In this document: piece by piece, positions 33,483 through 44,600 of the stretch
Position numbering within the stretch: position 1 is the stretch's first letter
Layout: each line of letters starts with the position of its first letter
Source: Linnemannia elongata
Taxonomy: Eukaryota; Mortierellomycota; Mortierellomycetes; Mortierellales; Mortierellaceae
DNA: 64,000 bases
Direction: 5' to 3'
Assembly (NCBI GenBank): GCA_036320915.1
Contig: JAXBDG010000024.1
Span: forward strand, 248,001 to 312,000
Position numbers and translations under genes: made by a program
The notes under the pieces: model-generated
Seen by the model: only the letters and a program-made list of their open reading frames with translations
What the model was told of the DNA's origin: nothing
The model's database searches: none

Positions 33483-35989
33483 CATGGTAAGGAAAACAGA
33501 CACCATTCTGTAAAAGGGGCTTTGCTCCCTATGCTTCTACATTCGTAAAACAGCGTCTTTGTATCCCATCCATATATTGATGCACACATACCTCCAAGCT
33601 TCGCAAATGTTCGATGCAGCCATGCCAAAGTCAGATTAGTCACGGAAACATAGGCAGTATCAATCCAATTTCAGTGGTATAGACCATGTGCATACTCCAA
33701 TGTATTCAAAGACAGTTGGTGTCGTATATCAAAACAACGAATGAAAGAGAATGGAATCAGAAAAGACAGATGAAATAACCAAAGCTGAGCGTTTATATAT
33801 TAATTGAGAAATGCTCCTTTACAAGAAAGTGTTGGGAAATGGCTGTCTTTGTGAGGGGAAGACCATCCCGTAGGAACAGATCAATGGCGCCTTTAGCATA
33901 ATTTCTTAAGTTCCAATAGGCCCACACGTACTCCTTTGCGCCATGATGACTTCCTGGTGGTTTGATCTCCAGGAAAGCGATCTGCCTTCCGTGCTTCCTT
34001 ACGCTGGCATCCGGGCGATATCCATAACCTCGACGTCGTTTTGATCCATGAGCCTCGCCGTTCGCTCAGTCGACCACGTAATCGCTTGATCGTGCTGGAA
34101 AGTGCGAGGCAACCAATGCATCAATTACTTGATGGCAATATCTGTCCTCCGATCCATTTGAAAAGAGGTTATGGTAAACTGGCAGCTTTAGTTCTCTGCA
34201 AAAGGGGGATAGAATGGTAAAAGGAGACAGAAAGGTTAGCAGTCATTTACAGTCACCATCCAACCCTTGTTACATTTCACTACCCACACATCACCAACTA
34301 CATCATCTCATAAAGAACAACGACCTTACGTATTTCTGTCAAACTTGCATCAGCTTGGATCTCCTCTCCCATCGCTAGTTGTTTATCAAGCTCTGTGTAA
34401 AGTTATAGAGTGTTGTTATCAAGTCGGCACTCAACCAAACATATGTCTGTCGAGTAGTGTGAAGCACGTTCGGAGGCAGCCTCGGTGGGTCTTCGAAAGT
34501 AGTGAGGATGAAGTTCATTGCCCTAAAATGAGAGGAGACAGAAACCAGTAGTCATTAGAATTCTGTTAAAACCTTTGCCCCCCAGCGCAGTTAACTCAAG
34601 ATCCACTGCAAAACTCGGTTGTATAAATACAAAAGATGGAGATGATGCTCATTGTCGCACTGACATCAAACTTGTTGACAATAGTGACTGCGTCCGCTTG
34701 GTACTTTGTTAAAGAGTCGCCCGACGTTGTAGTCTCCAATCTGGTACTTGAGTATCTGGAACGATGCAAGGTGTGCTTTCTTTGAGCCAATGTCTTCTCT
34801 ATCGATGTAGAATCTCGAACGTCGACCCATGTTGAACTTGGATTTTGTTGACGGATCTTGATTTACCAATCATCATAATAAAAACAACAACAACAAAAAA
34901 TAACATGATGAGCATGAGAAACTACAAACTGAGCCCACAGACTCTGATCGATTATTCCCATACACTTGTCAGAAGTACTTTTTCGCTTTCGTTTCTCCTT
35001 GTTCGACTCATCTCGCTGCCTTGACACGCTACCACTGCCCGAATATTCACCATAAACGTGAAGAGAGCAGGGATATACGAACTTGAGGATTTGAGTTTTG
35101 AAAGAAAGAACAAACAAAAGAAAAAGTAAGAGAGAGGTTAATAAAAAGGGGAGCGTAAGCAATGATGTGAGAAGGATGATCATAATGAGAGATGGAACGA
35201 GAGTGGCGAAGGAAAACGCAGGGGGGTGAGAAGGTACGTTATGATGAAAAGGGTGTGGGAGAGAACCTGAGAATGGCAGTTAACAATGTGCAAACATTGT
35301 GAAGGTAGCAGGGGAAAGGTAAGAGTGTTTCTGTAACATAATAAACAAAAATTTGTGGCCGCATTTTGTGTGTGTGTGTGTGTGTGTGTTTGCACGCATT
35401 TCTTTCACAACTCCTTCAGTCATTGTTCACACTATCATTGTTCATACTATCACTGTTCACACTATCACTGTTCACACTGCCACTGTTCACACTTACCCTC
35501 ACTGTCTTATATATTTTGTTTTGCGTCTGCCCTTAAATTCAATATCACGAGACCGCTCTTATTCCTTTCCTACAACGTCGCTAACTATCGCAGCATTTTC
35601 CTCGAGTTACTATAGTTGTTAAGTCGCCAAAACATATCTTTCAGCAAGATGAGGAGGCAATCTTTGTAATAATTTCTGCGAGGGAGAAAAAGTGTTAGAA
35701 AGGGCATCAATTGGTCATCACGGAACGTTTGTTCACCGGGAACTGCTGTGGCTCTACTTTCTTACCTATCATTTTTCCTTCCTCTCTGTATTCTCACTCT
35801 ATGTTATGGCAGCTTAGCCCGAAAGCCCATTTTTTTTTTCAGTTTCAGCATACAGTCACTGTCGCCCCACTCTGCATTTTGATTGGACGCCCATTTCGAT
35901 GCGATATGATGTGATGCAGTGAAAGGAGAAAAAAAAAAGGTATGAGCAGAAATTATTATTTTTTTCCCAGGGCTTTCTCCTTGTTTGCC
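33483..35989. repeat. Duplicated block D2 (2.5 kb), partner 10279-12787
   Basis: Near-identical to D1 over its full length, including the TG and 15-bp arrays. At the right edge GTTTGCC continues into TTCGCCGTTTGCCAAG, which differs from the Helitron-like sequence that follows D1. The block lies between the NLR-like relic C and the first S41 peptidase gene. Confidence 0.9.
33800..34869 (-). pseudogene. PD-(D/E)XK-like nuclease-family pseudogene, copy 2
   Basis: Same exon arrangement as copy 1 with the same premature TGA in the W(A)N region (near 34070) and the same GYRPDAS...FLEIKPPG motif. An extra A in the first exon (near 34707) shifts that frame relative to copy 1, giving NKVPSG instead of NKYQAD. 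The shared stop shows that the gene was already dead when the block was copied; the extra base arose afterwards or by assembly error. Confidence 0.65.
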
Positions 35990-36159
35990 GTTCGCCGTTT
36001 GCCAAGAAGAATATAGCCTCTCCATTTTCAGTCAGAAATTCTACGGTGGGTGAGATGAGATTGTCGCTTTTATTAATAGTCTATCCGTTTGTACAACGTG
36101 CAACATCATCGTAGAAACGTCAATGGCAACAATAAGGATGCCAATGACTATTTTTCAGA

Positions 36160-36167
36160 TATAAAAA
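36160..36167 (+). promoter_or_regulatory. TATA box of S41 gene 1
   Basis: TATAAAAA lies 115 bases before the ATG at 36282, followed by an ACAA-rich leader typical of the family in this window. Confidence 0.55.
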
Positions 36168-36281
36168 GGGAACTCTCTTGAGTATATCCCCCATTATCAA
36201 CAAAACAAACAAACACAACAAAGCACACAACAAAACAAGAACAACAACACCTTCATCCTATCCCTTTCATTTCGGTCACAA

Positions 36282-38446
36282 ATGCTTCTACTCTCTCTCC
36301 AACAGACATTGCTCCTTGTCGGCACCCTGCTTAGCACCTCTGCATTAGCAGCCCCAAGCACTCCCTCCCACCTCGACGCGTGTGGACTTCTCGCCAACAA
36401 GAACGTCTCCTCCCTGTCCGTTACCGATGTAGCGAACTGCTATCAAGCCGTTCCCTTCAACTCCACCCGAGCAAAAACCACCCTCGAGACCGTCCATACC
36501 CTCTTCAAGGACTACTACGTCTTTACCGATGCGGCCTTGAACCCTCGCGCACCCAAGCCCTTCAAAAACGAACCCATTGATGTTTTGAAGCAATTAGAGA
36601 TGATTGGCAGGACCAAGTATACTAGCGACTTCCAATTCCATATGTATATCCGTGCGACGATTGAGGCGTTGAAAGATGGGCATGCGTCCTATGATGGTAA
36701 GGGGTTGTGCGGACGTTTCTTTTTGATTAACTTTTCTCTGTTGGCGGGCTCATTATTTTCCTTGTCCCTATTCCATGCACACAAAGAAATGGGAGAACAA
36801 TGACGTTGAACCTCAGATTTTTTTGTTATTTCACTATCGATTCTTGACTTTAGTGCTTTGCTATGGCGCATATGCGTTCGTCAACCGGCTCGCTCTCCAC
36901 GCCCCTGTCGTCAATGGCACCCAGGTAAACAAAGATGCACGTACTATAACCATCGCGCCCTCGTACATACTGCTTTTTCCACAAGCACTAACAGTCACAT
37001 ATTATTCCCTACTCATTTTCTACCTCTCAGCAACTGCGTGTGTTCAGCGATACTCAAGATAACGAATATAAGGGCTGCATTGTCGAGAAGATCAACGGAC
37101 GACCAGCCTGGCCCTATATGAAGAAATGGGCCACTAATGTCCTGGGCTACTCGCACGACCCCAACGCCCGCCTCAACATTGCATTGGCCACCCAGGTTTA
37201 CAAGCGCGACCTGGGTCGATTCGATACCTTTGATGGATTTTTCGCCACCCGCACCGTACCCCCTGAGGGTGATGCGATCGAGTACCAACTCCGCTGTGAG
37301 GGGGCGTCGAAGCCTGTTAAGGTTTTCGGAGAGTGGATTGTTCAGCCCACGAAGGAAGATATCAAGTTTGACAGCGTTGAGTCTTTTGTCAAGAATGTCT
37401 GTCTTGCACCTGAGGACGATGGGTCTGGTCATGGTCCTACTCCTACTCCTGTCCTTATCCCTACTCCCTCTCCCGATGGTCCACATCCTGGTCTTGATGT
37501 GCAAGAGTTCCCCGGTGCTGAAAAGATCTTGGAGGGCAATGGCACAGTCTTTTATCACCTCAAAGAGCAACCTCACATCGGTGTCATGGTTATCCACAGC
37601 TTTGATATCGCCCCTACTGAGGTCGAAGGCAAGGTAGTCTTTGAGGGTCTCAAGGCTTTGAACTCCAGGAACGTAACCAACCTCGTCATCGATTTCCAAG
37701 CCAACGTCGGTGGATATGTCGAGCTCTCTGCCATTGTTGTCCAATTGCTTTTCCCAAACAAGAGTCCCCTCGACGTCTTATTGGAGGCCGATCAGCGAGT
37801 CACCAAGCCCCTGCAGCAGGCAGCCTTGCATGGATACAAGGCTAACAACACCGAGTACATGGATGCTTCCCTCCTGGTGGACCTCAAGACCGGTCTCCCT
37901 TACAAGGACAACAGTATTTTCTCGCGCCCTGTAACCTTGACCCGTAACGGACGCAAGAATCTCTACACCGAGAGAACAGCCCTCTTTGTTCCTACCATCC
38001 CTCAGTCTCAAGTCGACGTCGTCAAGACCTTCCCCTGGACTAACAACGCCAACAGCATCCGTGTCATCACCGACGGGCGCTCCGGATCTGCGACAGGTAT
38101 GACGACCTACTTCTTGACGAGCGAGCATAACGTCGAAGCATTTGTCGTTGGAGGCACCGCCGGTGAAGATATGTCTATGTTCTCTTTCGCTGGTGCATCC
38201 GTCTTGGCACTATCCGACATCCAGCAGACGTACAAGGGTCTGGGTGCTGTCAGTCCCATGAAGGATGTCCCCTTTGCGAGCGCGATCCGGTTCTCCTGGT
38301 TGGAGGTGTATGCTCGGAACAGTACTACCCCCTTGGAGTATGATGCTGCGCGGTTCAGGACCAAGAACCATTTGAACTATTTGATCGAGACGTCGTTCGA
38401 TAGGTCGGCGATGTGGAAGCAGGTTGCTGCCCTCTCTTGGAAGTAA
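36282..38446 (+). CDS. Secreted S41-family peptidase, gene 1 (633 aa)
   Basis: Exons 36282-36696, 36854-36924 and 37031-38446 join in frame to 633 residues. A signal peptide (LLLSLQQTLLLVGTLLSTSALA) opens the protein. The S41 (tail-specific/CPAF-like) serine peptidases use Ser with His; here His134 in KDGHASY and Ser515 in DGRSGSATGM are the candidate catalytic pair, with PLEYDA near the C-terminus. The beta-strand LVIDFQANVGGY is diagnostic of the fold. A Pro/Thr-rich linker lies at about residues 305-325. Intron 2 uses GT (CAG|GTAAAC), unlike the three tandem paralogues. It is the most divergent copy: Ser and Thr replace the Cys pair around the active-site Ser found in the others. Probably extracellular; substrate unknown. 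Confidence 0.85.
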
Positions 38447-39299
38447 ATTAGTATATGTTTTTTTTATTCCCACTCATCCCCCTCCCTCTCTTCTAGTTTC
38501 CCCCTCCTTTTATATTTATCTTTGTGATTTGTGCATCATAGAAGCAATGAACCATTTCTTGGCCGTAGATAACTTGATTTATTCAACTGCTCAGATCAAC
38601 CATCTTCACTATTCCCCCCCCCCCCCCCCCCCTCCCCTCGATCTGCTGAATCTATGTCTTCCTCCTCCCTCTATATTCCCTCCCTCCGTTAACTTCGTCC
38701 CCGTTCATGATGAACAAATCCAAATGACGGCCCATCACACACTCCTACCTCCAACGCCCCTTTCCTCCACCTCTAATGCCCTTTCCTCCCACTTCCAATG
38801 CCAATACCTCCCCTACGAACCTTACAGGATACAGAATAACCAAAATGATTCACTAAACAAAAGTCGCCCGGTCCCCCAAGTTAACCACGTTCTCTCTCTC
38901 CCTCCACCTGGCATACTGCCGTCACCAAATCTCCTGCCACCACTGCCGTTCCCTCCGCCCCCCGCCTCTCTTACCACTAGGCGCACTATCACCAGCAAAC
39001 TCAATACCATCACTTCTTCCTTCTCTTCTTCTTTCTATTCAACATTGATGGCGTGTAATAGCAAATAGAAGAGGGGAACCCAGGTGGACGAGAGACATGA
39101 GTGTGGCGACAAGAGAGTGGGGACAAGAGGAGGACTTGTTTATTATACAGGGAGAGGGAGTATTCTTTCTACATGAGACTACGAGTGGATTTACGCTGGA
39201 GATGAGGGAGGAAGAGGCCAAATGGCGGTGTGTAGGGGTGGTGTAGGTGATGACCAAGCTGATAGTGATGGCACAGGTGAGGGCGAGGGGGCGAAGGTG
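38447..39299. other. Intergenic with Helitron-derived repeat copy
   Basis: A poly-C run of about 18 bases is at 38615-38632. The stretch 38660-39055 is a diverged copy of the module at 23430-23870 (shared GGCATACTGCCGTCACCAAAT-like sequence and TGCCACCACTGCC). No gene supported. Confidence 0.5.
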
Positions 39300-39910
39300 G
39301 AGGCAACGTATAATACCTTAAGATACTATCACGCTGCCCATCCCTGTCATTCCAGGATCTCCTGCCTTGCTTTCCACCAAGCGCACTATTACCGCCACCA
39401 CTAAACCCGATGCCACCTCTCCTTCTTCATCATCCTTTTCTCCTCCCCTTACCAAGTGATCCAAGTGTTGCGGGAACATTCGCCAATGGGAACAAGTTGC
39501 TGCAGTAAAGGAATACAAACAGCACTATTAACAGCCACTGATCAATTGATCGACCGTTGGTTGGCTCGATCGTGTTCTCCGTCTTTGCAGCTTCAGGAAC
39601 AATTCGCTTGCTTTCCTAAAGAGCCCACAAGTGCATGGATTAACGCTCCTTTTGCAGTACAACCAATCCGCTCTCTGACTACCGCTATGCCGTGAATGAT
39701 GGCGCCAACACTCACAGCATTGAAGCAGAAGAGAGAGAAAGGAAACGGGTAGAATGGTGTCGAAGGAGTGTAGAAGGGTTAGAGAAGAAAAGGAGGGAGA
39801 AAGAGATATCTGAAGAGGAGCCGAAGAGGAGCTGAAGGGAAGGCAAAGAAATAACAAAGTGAGGGAAGGAAACAAAGAGGGTTAAGAGACGCCGCGGGGC
39901 ACTATTCTAG
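39300..39910 (+). mobile_element. Degraded non-autonomous Helitron 3' part
   Basis: It resembles 23700-24752: shared ACCAAGCGCACTATTACCGCC-like, ACAAGTGCATGGAT and GCTATGCC segments in the same order, then a purine-rich stretch. It ends GCCGCGGGGCACTATT-CTAG at 39907-39910 followed by T. Only the right arm of the terminal hairpin is kept. The 5' end was not identified. Confidence 0.55.
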
Positions 39911-41283
39911 TCACAAACAAAATAGTACTTCCCCTCATGGCGACCCTTCAGAAGAGTTCACCAGAAATGACCTGGTTGGAGCGACTTGAGAAAGGTAGCC
40001 TCATCGGGGATGACACGGCTGCCAGCGCCTATGCCCTTGAGATTCATGAGCGGTTTGCTAAAGACTGGATAGGAGTCCTTTGGTGGGAGGACACAATGGG
40101 GTACTGTCGGAGCGTTGTCGTTCTTGCCAGTCATAAGAGCGAGAGCCAGTAATGACGATCAGCCCTTGGTCGAGTTTGAGATGGAAGTCCTTTAATTCAC
40201 CCATCACACAGCTTCTGCCCGGTGGTCGCATGAAATGCTTGAACCAGTTGGAGTGAGGACTGAAGGAGGTGAACAACTCTTTGCTCTTTTCCTCACTCGT
40301 GGGTCTAAATACATTCGGACGACTCGATGGCCTTTGTTGATCCGTTAGACTTCGAAACACAGAAGACGTTGTGGACTTCGACTTGGATGTTACCTGGATA
40401 ATAGGTAAAAGGAGAGAGTGATGAGATTGGAATATGGTCTCAGCTGTGGAACAAAGCCGGCTTCTGGGTAAACGGTACTTTGTTGCTTAAAAAAATGGGA
40501 TGCAAGAAAAAAAAAGGGATGCAGGAAAAAAGGGATGCGAGAAAAAAGGGATAGGAGGTGACTGGATAACTGACTTGTACCCTTGGTGCCATATAAAGAG
40601 CACGTAGCGCCCTAGTTTTGAACAATGTAATGTCGAATGGATAACGTATGTTACAAAAGGGGGAAGTATGATTTTTTGATGTGGTTTTAATAAGAAAGAG
40701 AAAGATGAGAGTGTTCAAGGAAACAGGAACAGAAGAAAGAAGGGAAGTAAATTGGTTGCGGACTGGGGAACAAGACAGGAGAGTTAAGGAACTATTTATG
40801 CTAGGAACCAAGGGAGCGGAAAGGGAACAAGACGGCGCTTGGAACGTTGGACGGGGCTTGGAACGAGAGACGGGGCATGGAATCTTGGATGGAGCTGGGA
40901 GTACCCAGTTGGCGGCGTGAGTCACGTGATACAACCCGATCTCCGAAATCTAGAGACGCGTTCAATGCCTCATAGGTGGAAACATAACTTGACGTATACG
41001 GGAACCGGGGCCTCGAACCGGTCCGGGGCAAAACGTGGCAGCGTTTGGTAATCATCTAAACTTCTTGTCCCCTCGGATTGTATCCAGTGGGGCCACTGTC
41101 GCACATGTCAGCATTGCGGTGGCAAGCTCTACACCCGATGCTCGTATTTGCGCACCAGCACTTCATCACCAGTGTCTAGGGCCCGTAAGTAGTCGTGGCA
41201 TGCTCCCTCATCAAAGTCCTCCTTCCAAGTTTCGGGCCACACATCTACACACCGCAGCTCTGTACACACTTCCTTCCAGGACT
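39911..41283. other. Intergenic, no supported gene
   Basis: Open frames at 39937-40152 (+) and 40360-40058 (-) have balanced composition but no motif I recognise, and either could be a relic. Short repeats of GGGATGCRRGAAAAAA occur at 40497-40550. A GGTTCGAGGCC B-box-like motif near 41010 (reverse) does not fold into a tRNA. Confidence 0.4.
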
Positions 41284-42846
41284 CTAGACTTCAGGTTGGA
41301 GCAGTGGGATCAGCATCGTGTCGAGCGATAGTATTGTCTCGTAACTGCTCTCGTTCACTCTGACGCCCACACATCTATCCGCCACATATTGCATTTGGCG
41401 CGGTGCGCTGTATCGCACGTTATAAAACTGCCACCAGACGCTGGCGCCCACGTACCCCACAATGTCCGGATACGTCGCTCGTAATCCAGCTAGCACTGTC
41501 GAGGCCCACCACACACCAGCACTGACAGCCGCCTCACCACTGCTGTGATACAGGTAGCAGAATATGTTATTGTGCTCGCCGTAGGTCAAGTCGCTCCAGA
41601 AGTCGATCGCATCGTGAGTCATACACCCCAGCAATGCGAGAGCCATGACAGCTACACGTGGGATGTCCGCTGAGGCGCACCTTCCAGAAGCACTCGCCAT
41701 GTACCCACTTTCCACAACGCGCCACATCAGCTGAGTGCTCAAGTTGCCCTTGGGGTGCGGCGAGCCACTCTCATAGCATACCCTGTTTAGTAAACATGTA
41801 CGCAGACAGTCGAAGCCGGCGCTCAACGTGTCCTGACAGGTGGACGCCGTACTGCGATCGTAGTGCTTCTTGACCTCTGTACACATTTCCCACATGTCGC
41901 TTGCCAGTTTCCCCATGTCGAAGAAGTCCGCGTAGTCGTTAATGAGGGCACCGTAGTAAACAGTCGCGAGGCCACGGGTACACTCCACACAACCGGAAAC
42001 TCCGATCATTCCTCGTGCAAATGCTGTGCACAAAAAAATTTTGCCGGCATGTTCTACAGGCACTACAGCAAACCCCCTCGGATCCCACTTCTTCAAGTAT
42101 GTGGCATACGGGCTGTTCTCGCAGTCAGATTTCGGCCAAGAGCCGTGTCCACTATACCCCTTACCCTCAGCACAGACTGGCCCGAAAAACATGCGCCGTG
42201 CCAACGCCAGCACGTAGTCGATTTCGCCTTCATCGGAACATAACCACTTCACCAATGCATCTGCTACCCCGGCTCCATTAGATTGGATACGTTGTCGCAA
42301 GGAGTCTTCCGCCGCTTGGCGAATGATCAGATTGTGCTTAGGACCCATCCCCTTAGCTAATATGCTGCCAACTACTTCCACGGCTTCGCGCATGTCCGCC
42401 ACGGAGGCAAACTCGCGGCTCACCTGCTCCCACGTCGGCCAAACAGACATATCCACCCCTTGTGCAATGAAATCACCCACTTGGTGCTGGGCTGGTTCAC
42501 GCACACAGCCAACTACCTCATCCTCCAACTTTGCTGCTGCAGCCGTCGGCGTGTACACGGCTCTAATTGTCTTGTTAACAGGCCTGCAACGTATATAGCT
42601 GGCTGGTGGCTTGTGAGAAAGATCTCTGCTACACCCGGAACAATTCTTGCCCTTTTGGACAGGTTGCCCACCTTCAAGCGGGGAGGAAGGCCGATAAACC
42701 AGAACCGATGTCCTTGCCGTGACGAGCGCCCACACGTTGTTATCCAGAAGCTCATCCACGCACCCACATATTTCGCACGCCAGACCACTATCCGTTTCCT
42801 CGGGCAGGATTATCGAATCGTCTGCTTGAATTGTTGCCGCCGCCAT
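41284..42846 (-). CDS. Single-exon protein, possible terpenoid-synthase-like fold (520 aa)
   Basis: The start is taken at ATG 42846 (MAAATIQADD). The open frame extends upstream to 43239, but that part is a pyrimidine-rich leader, and a TATA box (TATATAAA, reverse, 43068-43061) lies between. Two CxxC pairs (CEICGC and CSGC) lie in the first 90 residues. The remainder is helical with many small residues and ends ...MTHDAIDFWSDLTYGEHNNIFCYLY...VGASVWWQFYNVRY.... The segment D-x-x-x-DLTYGE vaguely resembles the metal-binding (N/D)Dxx(S/T)xxxE motif of class I terpenoid synthases. I would not assert that function: no clear DDxxD motif is visible upstream. No introns, no signal peptide. Unknown protein with coding-like composition. 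Confidence 0.6.
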   Translation of the reverse strand: MAAATIQADDSIILPEETDSGLACEICGCVDELLDNNVWALVTARTSVLVYRPSSPLEGGQPVQKGKNCSGCSRDLSHKPPASYIRCRPVNKTIRAVYTPTAAAAKLEDEVVGCVREPAQHQVGDFIAQGVDMSVWPTWEQVSREFASVADMREAVEVVGSILAKGMGPKHNLIIRQAAEDSLRQRIQSNGAGVADALVKWLCSDEGEIDYVLALARRMFFGPVCAEGKGYSGHGSWPKSDCENSPYATYLKKWDPRGFAVVPVEHAGKIFLCTAFARGMIGVSGCVECTRGLATVYYGALINDYADFFDMGKLASDMWEMCTEVKKHYDRSTASTCQDTLSAGFDCLRTCLLNRVCYESGSPHPKGNLSTQLMWRVVESGYMASASGRCASADIPRVAVMALALLGCMTHDAIDFWSDLTYGEHNNIFCYLYHSSGEAAVSAGVWWASTVLAGLRATYPDIVGYVGASVWWQFYNVRYSAPRQMQYVADRCVGVRVNESSYETILSLDTMLIPLLQPEV

Positions 42847-43060
42847 AGAAATCAGGACTTGTGTAACTCTGTGTGTAATCAGAAGGGGAGGATTGTGGTG
42901 TTGAAGATGGTGCCGCGAACTAGGCAAGAGGGGATCAGGGTGTGGACAATGGTATGTTTGAGTGCAAGTGCAGGGACAGGGAGTGACTAGTGAGGAAAGT
43001 AGGGAAGGGTTATATTTCGAGTTGCTAGGTAAGGAACCATGGAGAGGAGGAAAGAGAGTG

Positions 43061-43068
43061 TTTATATA
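43061..43068 (-). promoter_or_regulatory. TATA box of the 41284-42846 gene
   Basis: Reverse-strand TATATAAA about 215 bases before the chosen ATG. It supports treating the upstream extension of the open frame as untranslated leader. Confidence 0.45.
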
Positions 43069-43398
43069 GGAGTAGGAATAGTGGGAAGAATGCAAAAGAG
43101 AGAAGAGGGGAAGGACAAGGCAAAAGTGAGAAGAGGAGGGCATAATAAAGAAGGGGGACGGATGCATAGACGTTACATGGAAGGAGAGCGACACACAACA
43201 ATTGAAGCAGTAAATAGATGAGAGGGGAGGGACATGCACAAGATGAAAGAGGAGGAGTCGATTGGAGAGTTACATGAGAAAACAATTGAAAGGCAACTGA
43301 CTTGTGCAGCAAGCACTCTTAGCGACGTTTTTCTTGGCGTCTCATTGATTGTTCTCCTGGCCCCTAAATGCTGTCTCCATGGTTTGTCTTCTTTGTGC

Positions 43399-43800
43399 AC
43401 TGGAATAGAACGCGCGGCTTCGCTCGCGGAGGGAGATGTAAAAAACAAAGGAGGGAAGAATGGAAGGTCTCCATTCGCCCAACTCAGTACGTGTACTACA
43501 ACATATCAGCTACTGTGATGAACAATGCTTGCAACGTTTATGCTTTATTTTGACACTACGTCCAAGGCAGGAAAGTTACAGTACAATGCAGTGGTAGAGA
43601 ACACAATGCAATAGAACAAAGAAAAGCAAGCGAATTATTCCTGAGGCGCAAAGGCGACAAATACGCTCGAGCCAATCAACGGCTGATTAATTGATTAGTG
43701 GCTATTGATTGCTGCTGTTTTCCTTTACAGTATCAACGGAGATGAGTTGTTGTTCATTGGTGATCGTTTCCTCGACATTAAAAGAGAGAAGAGAGATAAG
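43399..43800 (-). mobile_element. Decayed reverse Helitron-related sequence
   Basis: At 43413-43433 the reverse strand reads CCCTCCGCGAGCGAAGCCGCG, the left part of the Helitron terminal hairpin seen at 24720-24740. It is followed by a damaged terminus at 43399-43403 (CCAGT where CTAGT is expected). The interior (43510-43690) matches 25370-25600, sharing TACTGTGATGAA, ACAATAGAA and CTCGAGCCAA motifs. The 5' end is unclear. Confidence 0.5.
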
Positions 43801-44600
43801 AAAAGTTAGAGTCTAATTCTGATGTGCAACATATTCACAATCTAAATAAACTTTATATTATGAGGTCATTTCCAAAAAAAGATAGAGAATAGACATCGCC
43901 GTCAAGAAAAGGTACATGAATGTCCGAGAGGGATCCCAGGGATGAACGCAATGATGGTGAGTGAGCATTTCAAAAAAAAAAGTCGAAATCGTGAATTGAT
44001 GGATCATTTTTGTTGCGCGCTTTAAGAGAACTCCACGAGTGTGAAAAATTCACTTCCAGGGACTCAGCCCTCTGCAACTCGATGACAGTCGCTGTCCAAG
44101 GTTTCTCCTATGGCCCGGCGATGTATAGCTTCAGTGAAAAGTTTCATATACGCGTCATGGTCGAGGAAGCTACTCCCGCATGTTTCTGGACCAACACATT
44201 CTATGGCCATTGCAAACTTGCTCAAGGGGTTAGTATCCTGAGTGCAACTGTCAAGGAGGTTCTTGATAAATCCCACGCAAATCAAGCGAGTTAAAGAAAT
44301 AGACGTTAGGTGCGCTATAATACAACCATTAACAGTTCTGAGATCAATTAGTTGGATCGCACATGTGGATGTTATAAAGAGAAATAGGCATCCTTGGTAA
44401 GACCGATTGTTTTGAGCACACTTATTCCAATAAACTTTGCCAAGCGCCAATTGCAACAGTCGGAAGAACAATCAGTAATGACATGCCTGTAATGACATGC
44501 CTGTAATGACATGCCTGGAGCGTGACAGGATGGCATCGAGAACACGGAAGCCATTGAATCTCGTAGAATCTACAAAAGAGAGTCGATCATAGAGAACAAA
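43801..44600. other. Intergenic repeat-bearing region
   Basis: 43850-44000 is related to 15900-16090 (dispersed repeat). The frames 44010-44294 (+) and 44471-44064 (-) have no recognised motif. Three copies of GTAATGACATGCCT occur in tandem at 44474-44518. Confidence 0.4.

Noticed and set aside
40970..41100. tRNA-like B-box (GGTTCGAGGCC) on the reverse strand
   Set aside because: The T-stem does not pair and no acceptor or anticodon stem can be drawn; at most a decayed tRNA-derived sequence.
42847..43239. N-terminal extension of the 651-aa reverse frame
   Set aside because: Low-complexity Pro/Ser/His-rich sequence from a pyrimidine-rich leader; a TATA box lies inside it, so the start at 42846 is preferred.
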